Part shown: positions 1-8,460 of the stretch, piece after piece
Layout: each line of letters opens with the position of its first letter
Numbering within the stretch: the stretch's first letter is position 1
Origin: CAJCJE01 sp963818685
GTDB taxonomy: Bacteria; Actinomycetota; Actinomycetes; Mycobacteriales; Pseudonocardiaceae
Reading direction: 5' to 3'
Length of the DNA stretch: 64,000 nucleotides
Assembly (NCBI GenBank): GCA_963818685.1
Contig: CAWFTJ010000003.1
Span: forward strand, 496,001-560,000
Notes under the pieces: generated by a model
Databases searched by the model: none
Told to the model about the DNA's origin: nothing
What the model saw: only the letters and a program-made list of their open reading frames with translations
Position numbers and translations under genes: made by a program

Positions 1-75
1 TGGGATGCCGACGGCGACGGCGGCACCGCCGAGCGCGCCGAGTCTGAGCGCGGATCGTCTGTTCAAGGTTCCCAC
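1..75 (-). CDS. Tat-exported protein, N-terminal fragment only
   Basis: Only the first 25 codons are in the window; the gene runs off the left edge. Read on the minus strand from GTG at 75, the peptide begins MGTLNRRSALRLGALGGAA, a twin-arginine export signal: RRSALRLG followed by an Ala/Gly/Val-rich hydrophobic stretch. An AGGGGAG ribosome site lies about six bases upstream of this GTG, which supports the start; TTG at 66 is a weaker alternative. The mature protein is not visible, so no function can be given beyond export in a folded state. It is transcribed divergently from the MerR gene and shares its promoter region. Confidence 0.6.
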   Translation of the reverse strand, partial: MGTLNRRSALRLGALGGAAVAVGIP

Positions 76-93
76 GACAAGTCTCCCCTGGAA

Positions 94-119
94 TAGATAG
101 TGGATAGTGCTGTTATCTA
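94..119. promoter_or_regulatory. Candidate operator with GATAGTG repeats
   Basis: Between the Tat-signal gene and the MerR gene are two head-to-tail copies of GATAGTG (96-109) inside a TAGATA...TATCTA inverted repeat (94-99 and 114-119). MerR proteins usually bind the spacer of the promoter they control, so this is a reasonable autoregulatory site; the assignment is inference. Confidence 0.4.
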
Positions 120-199
120 ATTTGAGGTTAGCCAGGAGACGCGCGATCGGCAAGGGTCGGGTTGGATGTGCGCGAGAACGCTGGAGAGTGGAGGGCCGG

Positions 200-850
200 G
201 TGCGGATCGGTGAGCTGAGTCGGATCTCCGGGGTCACCGTGCCGACCATCAAGTACTACCTGCGCGACGGCCTGCTCCCGCCCGGCGAGCTGACCAGCAG
301 AAACCAGGCCCAGTACGACGAGCGGCACGTGCAAAGGCTCAAGCTGATCCGCGCCCTCGTCGACGTCGCGGGCCTGTCCATCAACGGGGTGCGCGACGCG
401 CTCGCGGCCATTGACTCGCAGCCGGACAGCCGGCACAACCTGCTCGGCAAGGTGATGCACCGGATCTCGCCCCCGCCAGCACTGGCCGACGACGACGCGG
501 CACTGGCCGAGGGCGATGCCGAGGTGACCGCCCTGGTCAAGGATCTCGGCTGGGATGTGAAACCCGACAATCCGGCCTGGCGTTCCGCGGCCGAGGCCAT
601 CGCCACCATCCGCGCGCTCGGCGCCGGCGTCGTGCTGGACCGGCTGGCCGGCTACGCACGCGCCATGCACGACGTCGCCGAGCTGGACCTGGCCATGGCT
701 GCGGAGATCACCGACCTGGACCAGCTGCTCGAACTGGTGGTGCTCGGCTCGCTGCTCGGCGACCCGCTGCTCACCGCGTTGCGCGGGCTCGCCGAGGAGG
801 ACGTGTCCTCGCGCCGGATGCGGACGGTTATGCCGCCCGATCCACGGTGA
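200..850 (+). CDS. MerR family transcriptional regulator
   Basis: DNA-binding regulator with an N-terminal MerR winged helix-turn-helix: the frame starts VRIGELSRISGVTVPTIKYY, the classic MerR recognition segment, followed by the wing (LRDGLLPPGE) and the QRLKLIRAL helix. About 216 residues; the C-terminal two thirds are helical with no recognisable ligand domain and no cysteine cluster typical of metal sensors. GTG at 200 is preferred because MerR proteins begin at this point and GGAGGG lies just upstream; GTG at 188 is possible, and the longer frame from 107 looks non-coding. Its end overlaps the convergent PPOX gene by 23 bases. Target genes may include the divergent Tat-signal gene. Confidence 0.8.
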   Translation: MRIGELSRISGVTVPTIKYYLRDGLLPPGELTSRNQAQYDERHVQRLKLIRALVDVAGLSINGVRDALAAIDSQPDSRHNLLGKVMHRISPPPALADDDAALAEGDAEVTALVKDLGWDVKPDNPAWRSAAEAIATIRALGAGVVLDRLAGYARAMHDVAELDLAMAAEITDLDQLLELVVLGSLLGDPLLTALRGLAEEDVSSRRMRTVMPPDPR

Positions 851-1223
851 TCGCGATGCCGGTCGTGCCCCCGGCGCCCCGGAACAGCCTGCTCCCGTAC
901 ACGCTCACCCGGCCGAGCAGGCCGTAACGCCTGCTGATCAACCTGCGGACCCGCGCGGTCTCGGCTTCGTCGAGCAGCCGCGCGTATGCCTTGATCGCCT
1001 CGCCACGCGGGTTGCCGCGCAGGTCGCACGGGGCCACGGTGACCGCGCCGTCCCGCCGGATCCGCTTGACCTTGCCGGACGTGGTCACCGTCCACACCAC
1101 GAACTCGGCGCCGTCCACCGCGAACCACAGCGCGGTCGGCACCGCCCTGCCGTCCCTGCGGAACGTGGTGAGCAGCAGGTAGTTGGCCGCGGCGAGCCGA
1201 TCCAGTTGCTCGGTCACCGGCAA
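828..1223 (-). CDS. PPOX-class F420-dependent oxidoreductase family protein
   Basis: A 131-residue split-barrel flavin/deazaflavin-binding protein. The sequence TFRRDGRAVPTALWFAVDG and the later GKVKRIRRDGAVTVAPCDLR fit the small PPOX/F420 family (the Rv2061-like group), whose members use F420H2 or FMN to reduce small substrates; the substrate here is unknown. TTG at 1223 begins MPVTEQLDRL; GTG at 1217 is an alternative and neither has a strong ribosome site. It is divergent from hisF with only 23 bases between the starts, and its 3' end overlaps the MerR gene by 23 bases. Confidence 0.75.
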   Translation of the reverse strand: MPVTEQLDRLAAANYLLLTTFRRDGRAVPTALWFAVDGAEFVVWTVTTSGKVKRIRRDGAVTVAPCDLRGNPRGEAIKAYARLLDEAETARVRRLISRRYGLLGRVSVYGSRLFRGAGGTTGIAITVDRAA

Positions 1224-1246
1224 ACCATAGCCAGTACGCTGCTGTC

Positions 1247-2020
1247 ATGCCGGTCGCGGTTCGTGTCATTCCCTGTCTGGACGTCGACGCCGGACGGGTG
1301 GTGAAGGGTGTCAACTTCGCGGACCTGCGCGACGCGGGCGACCCGGTCGAACTCGCCGCCGCCTACGACGCGGAAGGCGCGGACGAGTTGACCTTCCTCG
1401 ACGTCACCGCGTCCTCTTCGGACCGGGAAACCACCTACGACGTGGTGTCCCGCACGGCCGAGGCGGTGTTCATCCCGCTGACCGTCGGCGGCGGCGTGCG
1501 CTCGGTCGCCGACATCAACCGGCTGCTGCGCGCCGGCGCGGACAAGGTGAGCATCAACACCGCGGCCATCGACCGGCCGGAACTGCTGCGCGAGGCGTCG
1601 CGTCGCTACGGCGCGCAGTGCATCGTGCTGTCCGTGGACGCGCGGCGGGTGCCGGCTGGCCAGCAGCCGACCGCGTCCGGGTTCGAGGTGACCACGCACG
1701 GCGGCAGGCGCGGCACCGGCATCGACGCGGTCGAATGGGCGGCGCGCGGCGCCGAACTGGGTGTCGGCGAGATCCTGCTGAACTCGATGGACGCCGACGG
1801 CACCAAGGCGGGCTTCGACATCGATCTGATCACCAGGGTGCGCGCGGTGGTGGACGTGCCGCTGATCGCCAGCGGCGGCGCCGGCGCGGTCGAGCACTTC
1901 CCGCCCGCGGTCGCGGCGGGCGCGGACGCGGTGCTCGCGGCGAGCGTGTTCCACTTCGGCCAGCTGCGCATCGGCGAGGTCAAGGGTGTGCTGCGGGAGG
2001 CGGGGGTGGTCGTGCGATGA
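1247..2020 (+). CDS. hisF: Imidazole glycerol phosphate synthase, cyclase subunit HisF
   Basis: HisF closes the imidazole ring in histidine synthesis, using ammonia passed from HisH and releasing AICAR to purine synthesis. The 257 residues match the family's length and (beta/alpha)8 barrel. The two catalytic aspartates are visible: Asp12 in IPCLDVDAGRVVKG and Asp131 in VLSVDARR. The phosphate-binding glycine loops TVGGGVRS and IASGGAGA are also intact. Its stop overlaps the hisI start (ATGA), so the two are translationally coupled. HisH and the rest of the pathway are not in the window to the left, so the his genes are either dispersed or lie outside. Confidence 0.97.
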   Translation: MPVAVRVIPCLDVDAGRVVKGVNFADLRDAGDPVELAAAYDAEGADELTFLDVTASSSDRETTYDVVSRTAEAVFIPLTVGGGVRSVADINRLLRAGADKVSINTAAIDRPELLREASRRYGAQCIVLSVDARRVPAGQQPTASGFEVTTHGGRRGTGIDAVEWAARGAELGVGEILLNSMDADGTKAGFDIDLITRVRAVVDVPLIASGGAGAVEHFPPAVAAGADAVLAASVFHFGQLRIGEVKGVLREAGVVVR

Positions 2021-2367
2021 CCGCCGAACTCGACCCGAAGATCGCCGCGCGGCTCAAGCGCAACGCGGACGGCCTGGTGTGCGCGGTCGCCCAGGCGTAC
2101 GGCACCGGCGAGGTGCTGATGGTCGCGTGGATGAACGACGAGGCACTGGCCAGGACCCTGGAAACGCGCGAGGGCACGTACTTCTCGCGCAGCCGCGACG
2201 AACTGTGGATCAAGGGCGCGACCTCAGGGCACACCCAGCGGGTCCGTGAGGTGCGGCTGGACTGCGACGGCGACACCGTGCTGCTCGTCGTCGACCAGAC
2301 CGACGGCGCCTGCCACACCGGTGACCGGTCCTGTTTCGACGCGGACGTGCTACTCCCGCTTGAGTGA
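2017..2367 (+). CDS. hisI: Phosphoribosyl-AMP cyclohydrolase HisI
   Basis: Catalyses ring opening of phosphoribosyl-AMP, the third step of histidine synthesis; a cytosolic zinc/magnesium enzyme. The 116 residues are a stand-alone HisI with no HisE fusion. The metal-binding motifs are visible: LDCDGDTVLL and the CHTGDRSCF segment near the C-terminus, and SGHTQRV of the active site. ATG at 2017 overlaps the hisF stop by four bases. The 3' end overlaps the convergent TetR gene by 18 bases. Confidence 0.96.
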   Translation: MTAELDPKIAARLKRNADGLVCAVAQAYGTGEVLMVAWMNDEALARTLETREGTYFSRSRDELWIKGATSGHTQRVREVRLDCDGDTVLLVVDQTDGACHTGDRSCFDADVLLPLE

Positions 2368-2982
2368 GTCCTGGAGTGAGCCCAGCTCGCCGGTGAGATA
2401 GCGCTGGACGTTCGGCGCTATCGCGGCGACCAGCGCCTCCCGCTCGATCGACGCCAACGGCTCGAACTTCAGCACGTAGCGCAGCATGCCCATGCCGACG
2501 AGCTGCGACCCGCACAGGGTCGCGCGCAGTTCCGGCTGGTCGACGTCGAGGCGCGCGACCACCGGCAGCACGACTCGCTCCAGGAAGATCTCGCGGACCG
2601 CGTGCGCCGCGCCGTCCTGGTCGGTGACGCTGCGGATCAGTGCGGGCAGCCGACCGCCGTCGTTGTCCCAGACGGTGAGAAACGTGCGCACCATGCGTTC
2701 GCCGAGCTCGTCGTCCGGGCCCTCGATGAGATTGTCCAGGATGTCCATCGGATTGACCGGCAGTTCGAGCACTGCCGCGCCGAACAGCCCCTGCTTGCCG
2801 CCGAACCAGTGGTTGACCATGGCCGGGTCCACCTCCGCCCTGGCCGCGATCATCCGCACGGTGGCGTTGTCGTAGCCGAACTCGGCGAACACGGCCTTGG
2901 CCGCGGCCAGCAGCGCGGCCCTGGTGTCCGCGCCAGCGCCACGTCGTCCCCTGCTGCGCGTGGTCGGTTTCGGCTCGGCCAT
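2350..2982 (-). CDS. TetR family transcriptional regulator
   Basis: A 210-residue repressor with an N-terminal TetR helix-turn-helix at roughly residues 18-65 (TRAALLAAAKAVFAEFGYDN, then TVRMIAARAEVDPAMVNHWF) and a helical ligand-binding domain. The ligand is unknown. ATG at 2982 has GAGGA four bases upstream. The gene is divergent from trpE, and a perfect TTCAAC-N4-GTTGAA palindrome lies just ahead of its ribosome site, which points to autorepression and possibly control of trpE. Confidence 0.9.
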   Translation of the reverse strand: MAEPKPTTRSRGRRGAGADTRAALLAAAKAVFAEFGYDNATVRMIAARAEVDPAMVNHWFGGKQGLFGAAVLELPVNPMDILDNLIEGPDDELGERMVRTFLTVWDNDGGRLPALIRSVTDQDGAAHAVREIFLERVVLPVVARLDVDQPELRATLCGSQLVGMGMLRYVLKFEPLASIEREALVAAIAPNVQRYLTGELGSLQDSLKRE

Positions 2983-2992
2983 CCGTCCTCAT

Positions 2993-3008
2993 TTCAACAG
3001 CGGTTGAA
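2993..3008. promoter_or_regulatory. Probable TetR operator between the TetR gene and trpE
   Basis: A 16-bp perfect hyphenated palindrome, TTCAAC-AGCG-GTTGAA, sits 11 bases upstream of the TetR start and 51 upstream of trpE. Its size and symmetry are typical of TetR-family operators; binding by the adjacent protein is inferred from position. Confidence 0.6.
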
Positions 3009-3058
3009 TGTAAGCCCCTGCTCGATGCTGGTCAAACAGGACGGGCAGAATAAAGCCC

Positions 3059-4642
3059 ATGGCCGGCGACAACCTCACCGTCACGTCCCGACCCAAGGGT
3101 CAGGGCCTTGGCGCGATCTACCCGAGCCGCGACGAGTTTCGCGCACTCGCCACCCAACGCAGGGTGATTCCGGTGATTCGCCGGCTGCTCGCGGACGACG
3201 AGACCCCGCTGGGCGTCTACCGCAAGCTCGCCGGCAACCGTCCGGGCACCTTCCTGCTGGAGTCCGCCGAGAACGGCGAGTCCTGGTCGCGCTGGTCGTT
3301 CGTTGGCGCACACAGCGCTGCCGCGCTGACCGTGCGCGACGGCGAGGCGGCCTGGACCGGGCAGCCCCCGGTCGGCCTGCCCACCGGCGGAGATCCGCTG
3401 GTCGCGCTGCGGGAGACCGTGCGCGTGCTGCACACCGAGCCGATTCCCGGGATGCCCCCGCTGACCGGCGGCATGGTCGGCTACATCGGCTACGACGCGG
3501 TCCGACGGCTCGAACGCCTGCCCGAGCTGGCCACCGACGACCTCAGGGTCCCCGAACTGGTCATGCTGCTGGCCACCGACCTGGCCGCTCTCGATCACCA
3601 CGAGGGCACCATCACCCTGATCGCCAACGCCGTCAACTGGGACGACTCCCCGGAACGGGTCGACGCCGCCTACGACGACGCGGTGCGCCGGCTCGGCGTG
3701 ATGACCGAGCAGCTGTGCACCTCCTCCCCGGCCACGGTGGCCACCTTCGATGCGCCCAAGCCCGAGTTCCGGCGCCGTCGCGCCCCGGAGGAGCACCATG
3801 CCGCGGTCAACGCCGCCAAGGCCGCCATCCGCGAGGGCGAGGCGTTCCAGGTGGTCGTCTCGCAGCGGTTCGAGATGGACACCGAGGCGGACGCCCTTGA
3901 CGTCTACCGGGTGCTGCGCACCACCAACCCGAGCCCGTACATGTACCTGCTCCGGCTGGACGGCTTCGACATCGTCGGCTCCAGCCCTGAGGCGCTGGTC
4001 ACCGTGCGGGACGGCCGTGCGACGACGCACCCGATCGCCGGCACCCGCTGGCGCGGCGTCGACCCGGAAGAGGACGCGCTGCTGGAGAAGGACCTGCTCG
4101 CCGACGCCAAGGAGCGGGCAGAGCACGTCATGCTGGTCGACCTCGGCCGCAACGACCTCGGCCGGGTGTGCAAGCCCGGCACCGTGCGGGTGGTCGAGTT
4201 CTTCCGAGTCGAGCGGTACAGCCACGTGATGCACATCGTGTCCACGGTGACCGGTGAACTGCGGGACGACCGCACCGCGTTCGACGCGGTCACCGCCTGC
4301 TTCCCGGCCGGAACGCTGTCCGGCGCGCCGAAACCACGCGCCATGGAGCTGATCGAGGAACTGGAGCCGACCCGGCGCGGCCTCTACGGCGGCGTCGTCG
4401 GCTACCTCGACTTCGCGGGCGACGCGGACACCGCGATCGCCATCCGCACCGCGCTGATCCGCGACGGTGTGGCGTACGTGCAGGCCGGCGGCGGGATCGT
4501 GGCCGACTCCGACCCGGTCGCCGAGGATGAGGAGACGCTGAACAAGGCCCGCGCCGTGCTCTCCGCGATCGCCACGGCCGCCACCATGGCATCACCGGCC
4601 ACTGCCGCTTCGGCCGTCCGGGAGGAGCCGACGAGTGCCTGA
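3059..4642 (+). CDS. trpE: Anthranilate synthase component I TrpE
   Basis: Makes anthranilate from chorismate with a glutaminase partner (TrpG), the first committed step to tryptophan. The 527 residues are normal for TrpE. The feedback site LLESAENGESWSRWSF (about residues 66-81) is intact, so tryptophan inhibition is expected. The chorismate-binding core shows PIAGTRWRG, DLGRNDLGRV and FPAGTLSGAPK. ATG at 3059 has only a weak ribosome site. The end overlaps the next gene by eight bases, whose GGAGGAG site is inside trpE. No Trp-rich leader peptide was found upstream; the TetR palindrome is the only evident control element. Confidence 0.96.
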   Translation: MAGDNLTVTSRPKGQGLGAIYPSRDEFRALATQRRVIPVIRRLLADDETPLGVYRKLAGNRPGTFLLESAENGESWSRWSFVGAHSAAALTVRDGEAAWTGQPPVGLPTGGDPLVALRETVRVLHTEPIPGMPPLTGGMVGYIGYDAVRRLERLPELATDDLRVPELVMLLATDLAALDHHEGTITLIANAVNWDDSPERVDAAYDDAVRRLGVMTEQLCTSSPATVATFDAPKPEFRRRRAPEEHHAAVNAAKAAIREGEAFQVVVSQRFEMDTEADALDVYRVLRTTNPSPYMYLLRLDGFDIVGSSPEALVTVRDGRATTHPIAGTRWRGVDPEEDALLEKDLLADAKERAEHVMLVDLGRNDLGRVCKPGTVRVVEFFRVERYSHVMHIVSTVTGELRDDRTAFDAVTACFPAGTLSGAPKPRAMELIEELEPTRRGLYGGVVGYLDFAGDADTAIAIRTALIRDGVAYVQAGGGIVADSDPVAEDEETLNKARAVLSAIATAATMASPATAASAVREEPTSA

Positions 4643-5273
4643 GCCACCGACCACCTCGCCGACCACCCCTTCGGCCACCGCGCCGACCACCGCGCCGACC
4701 ACCGGGGCCCCGGCCGCCACCGTCCGGCCGAAGCCGAATCGGCGTCCACTGTGGATGATCATAGTCGGACTGTTGGTCGGGGCCGGTCTGCTCTGGGCAT
4801 CGTCGGAACTGACCTGGGTCGCCTCGGTCCAGGTGACCCCGTTGCACGGCAAGGTGGTCGACGCGCGCAACGGCAGCACCCAGGCGCCAGCGCTGGTGCC
4901 GCTCGCGCTGCTCTCACTCGCCGCGATCGCGGCGGCACTGGCCACCCGCGGCTGGCCACGCCGGATCGTCGGCGGACTGGTCGGATCGGCTGGACTCGGC
5001 ATGATCGCGGTGGCATTCACCCAGTTGGCCGCACTGTTCGGTGCGCACCCGAACGGTTACCCACTGTCGCAAATCCTGTTCGCGCACGCGTTGGCGCTGC
5101 TGGCCGGACTGCTCGTCGCACCGGCGGGTGCACTGATCGTCCGGCACGCGGAAACCCTGCCGAGATTGGGCGCGAACTACGAAACTCCCGCTGGTGGCAA
5201 ACGTAAGCGCGACCCCGACGACGAGCTGTGGCTTGCCCTGTCCAAGGGGGAGGACCCGACCACCCGGGACTGA
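4635..5273 (+). CDS. Trp biosynthesis-associated membrane protein
   Basis: A 212-residue integral membrane protein of the actinobacterial family always found between trpE and trpC. A Thr/Pro/Ala-rich cytoplasmic leader of about 37 residues is followed by hydrophobic segments at about 39-58, 87-106, 113-133 and 147-167 and a charged tail (GGKRKRDPDDE). Its role is unknown; the fixed position within trp operons suggests a link to tryptophan synthesis or transport. GTG at 4635 overlaps trpE by eight bases and has a strong GGAGGAG seven bases upstream. Confidence 0.9.
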   Translation: MPEPPTTSPTTPSATAPTTAPTTGAPAATVRPKPNRRPLWMIIVGLLVGAGLLWASSELTWVASVQVTPLHGKVVDARNGSTQAPALVPLALLSLAAIAAALATRGWPRRIVGGLVGSAGLGMIAVAFTQLAALFGAHPNGYPLSQILFAHALALLAGLLVAPAGALIVRHAETLPRLGANYETPAGGKRKRDPDDELWLALSKGEDPTTRD

Positions 5274-5366
5274 TGCCGTGTCCCCGTTGCCGAACGCGGA
5301 GCTACCCCGAACCGAATCCCTTCGTTGTGCGGGGTTAGCATCATTTTGGCGGGAAGGGGAAGTGCC

Positions 5367-5405
5367 GTGAATCTCGTTGCACGCGTTTCGCGGGTGATGC
5401 CGTGA
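5367..5405 (+). CDS. Possible 12-codon leader minigene coupled to trpC
   Basis: A tiny frame, GTG at 5367, encodes MNLVARVSRVMP and stops at 5403-5405. It has a purine-rich site (GGAAGGGGAA) at good distance, whereas trpC has no good site of its own. Its stop overlaps the trpC GTG as GTGA, so ribosomes ending here could restart on trpC. It contains no tryptophan codon, so it is not a classical trp attenuator. It may simply be chance. Confidence 0.3.
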   Translation: MNLVARVSRVMP

Positions 5406-6214
5406 ACGTTCTCGAATCGATCGTCGAAGGTGTGCGCGAGGATCTCGCGGTCCGCGAGGCAGCGCTTCCGTTCGAAGTGGTCAAGGAGCGGGCCGCCAGG
5501 GTCGCGCCACCCATCGACGTGCCAACCGCGTTGCGTGCGCCCGGCGTCGGCGTGATAGCCGAGGTGAAGCGGCGCAGCCCGTCAAAGGGCGACCTGGCCG
5601 AGATCCCGGAGCCGGCCGTGCTGGCCAAGGACTACGCGGACGCGGGCGCCAGGGTGATCAGCGTGCTGACCGAACAGCGGCAGTTCGGCGGATCTCTCGC
5701 CGACCTCGCCTCGGTCCGCGCCGCGGTGCCCATGGTTCCGCTGCTGCGCAAGGACTTCATCGTCAGCCCGTACCAGGTGCACGAGGCCCGGATGCACGGT
5801 GCCGACCTCGTCCTGCTGATCGTGGCGGCGCTCGAACAGAACGCGCTCGTCGCCCTGCTCGACCGGGTCGAGTCGCTCGGCATGACCGCCCTGGTCGAGG
5901 TGCACACCGCAGAGGAGGCCGACCGGGCCCTTGAAGCGGGCGCCAGCGTGATCGGCATCAACGCGCGCAACCTGCAAACCCTTGAGGTGGATCGGGAAGT
6001 GTTCGGCCGGCTGGCCCCCGGCCTGCCGTTCGAGACGCTCAAGATCGCCGAGTCCGGCGTGCGCGGCCCGGCCGACCTGATGACCTACGCGGGCTACGGC
6101 GCGGACGCGGTGCTCGTCGGTGAGGGACTGGTCACCAGCGGTGACCCCAAGACCGCCGTCGTGCAGCTCGTCACCGCGGGTTCGCACCCGGCCTGCCCGA
6201 GGCCGACCCGGTGA
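5402..6214 (+). CDS. trpC: Indole-3-glycerol phosphate synthase TrpC
   Basis: Converts CdRP to indole-3-glycerol phosphate in tryptophan synthesis. The 270-residue barrel shows the catalytic strand VIAEVKRRSPSKG (Glu54, Lys56), the second catalytic lysine in LLRKDFIV (Lys117), INARNLQTLEVD and ESGVRGPADL. GTG at 5402 gives the standard family start MNVLESIVEGVREDL. The ribosome site is poor and the start is overlapped by a 12-codon leader frame. The stop overlaps the trpB GTG by four bases. As in other actinobacteria, trpD is not in this cluster. Confidence 0.96.
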   Translation: MNVLESIVEGVREDLAVREAALPFEVVKERAARVAPPIDVPTALRAPGVGVIAEVKRRSPSKGDLAEIPEPAVLAKDYADAGARVISVLTEQRQFGGSLADLASVRAAVPMVPLLRKDFIVSPYQVHEARMHGADLVLLIVAALEQNALVALLDRVESLGMTALVEVHTAEEADRALEAGASVIGINARNLQTLEVDREVFGRLAPGLPFETLKIAESGVRGPADLMTYAGYGADAVLVGEGLVTSGDPKTAVVQLVTAGSHPACPRPTR

Positions 6215-7483
6215 CCGAACAGCAACAGGCGCAGGCGCACCACCCGGACCAGCACGATCCGGACGCACGCGGCTACTACGGCGCCTACGGTGGCCGGTTC
6301 ATGCCGGAAGCGCTGATCGCCGCCCTCGACGAGCTGTCCGCCGAGTACGACAAGGCCCGCATCGACCCGGAGTTCCTCGCCGAGTTCAACCGCCTGCTGC
6401 GCGACTACGCCGGTCGTCCCTCGCTGCTCACCGAGGCAGGGCGCTTCGCCGAGCACGCGGGCGGCGCGCGGATCTTCCTCAAGCGGGAAGATCTCAACCA
6501 CACCGGCTCGCACAAGATCAACAATGTGCTCGGCCAGGGCCTGCTCACCAAGAAGATGGGCAAGACCCGCGTCATCGCGGAAACCGGCGCCGGTCAGCAC
6601 GGTGTCGCCACCGCGACCATCGCCGCGCATGATGGGCCTTGACTGCACCATCTACATGGGCGAGGTCGACACCGAGCGGCAGGCCCTCAACGTCGCCAGG
6701 ATGCGGCTGCTCGGCGCGGAGGTAATACCGGTCAAGACCGGTTCGCGGACGCTCAAGGACGCCATCAACGAGGCGCTGCGCGACTGGGTGACCAATGTGG
6801 ACACCACGCACTACCTGCTCGGCACGGCAGCGGGCGCACACCCGTTCCCGTTGATCGTGCGCAACTTCCACCGCATCGTCGGCATCGAGGCTCGCGCCCA
6901 GATCCTGGAACAGGCCGGCCGCCTGCCCGACGCTGTCGCCGCCTGCGTCGGCGGCGGGTCCAACGCGATCGGCATCTTCCACGGCTTCATCGACGACCCG
7001 TCGGTCAAGCTGTACGGCTTCGAACCCGGCGGCAAGGGCGTCGAAACCGGCGAACACGGCGCATCCCTCAGCGAAGGCACCCCCGGCCTGCTGCACGGCT
7101 CCCGGTCCTACCTGCTGCAGGACGAGGACGGCCAGATCGTCGAGGCGTACTCGATCTCCGCCGGCCTGGACTACCCGGGCGTCGGGCCGGAACACTCCCA
7201 CCTCAAGGACAGCGGCCGCGCCGAATACCGCTCGGTCACCGACGCCGAGGCCATGGCCGCGTTCGCGCTGCTGTCCAGGACCGAGGGAATCATCCCGGCC
7301 ATCGAGTCCTCGCACGCCCTGGCCGGCGCTATCTGGCTCGGCAAGGAACTCGGCGAGAACGGCCTGATCGTGGTCAGCCTGTCCGGACGCGGCGACAAGG
7401 ACATGGGCACCGCGACCGACTTGTTCCACCTGGACAGCCCGGACGCCGTCACGCACAGCCATCGGAAGGACCCAACCGCATGA
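6211..7483 (+). pseudogene. trpB: Tryptophan synthase beta chain TrpB, interrupted by one frameshift
   Basis: Forms tryptophan from indole and serine with PLP, in complex with TrpA. The first frame (from GTG 6211) carries the PLP lysine in NHTGSHKINNVLGQG (Lys102) and runs in register to GAGQHGVATATIAA near 6627; the family sequence resumes one base later as MGLDCTIYMGEVDTERQ and continues to 7483, including the VGGGSNAIG phosphate loop and HSHLKDSGRAEY. The expected GCGCTGATGGGC reads GCGCATGATGGGC, so one extra A near 6629 explains the break. Everything else is intact and trpA follows, so an assembly or sequencing error is more likely than real loss. Corrected length is about 423 residues. 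Confidence 0.9.
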
Positions 7484-7589
7484 GCGAGCTGGCGAGCGAA
7501 TCATTGAACACAGGGTCCCGCGAATGCGTCCGCCTCGCGACACGTCCGACCGGCGGCCGAACACGAACCGCAGCGAGCGAGGCGGTCGT

Positions 7590-8393
7590 ATGAGTCCGCT
7601 CTCCGATTTCCTCGCCAGGACCAAGGCCGAGGGCCGCGCCGCGCTCGCCGGCTACCTGCCGGCCGGTTACCCCGACATTCCCGGCTCGCGCGACGCGTTC
7701 GCCGCGCTCATCGACGGCGGCTGCGACGTGGTCGAGGTCGGCGTCCCGTTCTCCGACCCGGTCCTCGACGGCCCCACCATCCAGGCCGCGTCCGGCAAGG
7801 CACTGGCCAACGGATTCAGGCTCCGCGACCTGTTCGGCGTGGTCGAGTCCGTCTCAGCGCGCGGCGGCCGCGCGGTCGTGATGACCTACTGGAACCCGGT
7901 CTACGCCTACGGCGTCGACCGCTTCGCCCGCGACCTCGCGGCAGCGGGCGGCCTCGGCATCATCACCCCCGACCTCGTCCCCGACGAGGCCCAGGACTGG
8001 CTCGCCGCGTCCGAGCGGCACGGCCTCGACCGCATCTTCCTGCTCGCGCCCTCGTCCACCGAGGAACGCATCATTTCCACTGTCGCCGTGACCAGCGGAT
8101 TCGTCTACGCGACCTCGGTCATGGGCGTCACCGGCGCCCGCGACGCGGTCAGCAGCGCCGCGCCCACCCTGGTCGGCCGCATCCGCGAACACACCAGCGA
8201 CCTCGCCGTCGGCGTCGGCCTCGGCGTCCGCTCCGGCCCCCAAGCCGCCGAAGTCGCCTCCTTCGCCGACGTCGTCATCGTCGGCTCCGCCTTCGTCACC
8301 AAACTGGCCGAAGGCCTCCCGGCCCTGACCTCCCTGTCCGCAGAATTGGCGGAAGGCGTCCGCACCAAATCCGCCCCGGTCGGTGGGGCATAA
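7590..8393 (+). CDS. trpA: Tryptophan synthase alpha chain TrpA
   Basis: Cleaves indole-3-glycerol phosphate and channels indole to TrpB. The 267 residues carry the catalytic pair in the expected places: Glu49 in VVEVGVPFSDP and Asp60 in VLDGPTIQ. ATG at 7590 is chosen over the longer upstream frame because it gives the family start MSPLSDFLARTKAEGR and has GAGGCGG upstream. A 106-base gap separates it from trpB, containing two similar AGCGAGC-rich stretches but no obvious gene. It ends the trp cluster. Confidence 0.95.
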   Translation: MSPLSDFLARTKAEGRAALAGYLPAGYPDIPGSRDAFAALIDGGCDVVEVGVPFSDPVLDGPTIQAASGKALANGFRLRDLFGVVESVSARGGRAVVMTYWNPVYAYGVDRFARDLAAAGGLGIITPDLVPDEAQDWLAASERHGLDRIFLLAPSSTEERIISTVAVTSGFVYATSVMGVTGARDAVSSAAPTLVGRIREHTSDLAVGVGLGVRSGPQAAEVASFADVVIVGSAFVTKLAEGLPALTSLSAELAEGVRTKSAPVGGA

Positions 8394-8397
8394 AGGA

Positions 8398-8433
8398 GCC
8401 CCAGGCCGCATCCTTGGAGAGGCGAGCTGGGGC
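8398..8433 (+). terminator. Stem-loop after trpA
   Basis: GCCCCAG (8398-8404) pairs with CTGGGGC (8427-8433) around a 22-base loop just after the trpA stop. There is no T-run, so it is only a weak candidate terminator. Confidence 0.35.
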
Positions 8434-8460
8434 GTTCGGAACTAATAGTAGCATGATCCG

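Noticed and set aside
107..199. 31-residue extension of the first MerR protein
   Set aside because: Extension is Arg-rich, unlike MerR N-termini, and better starts lie at 188 and 200.
7484..7589. Possible small gene between trpB and trpA
   Set aside because: Only short frames without ribosome sites; the AGCGAGC-rich text looks like an intergenic repeat.
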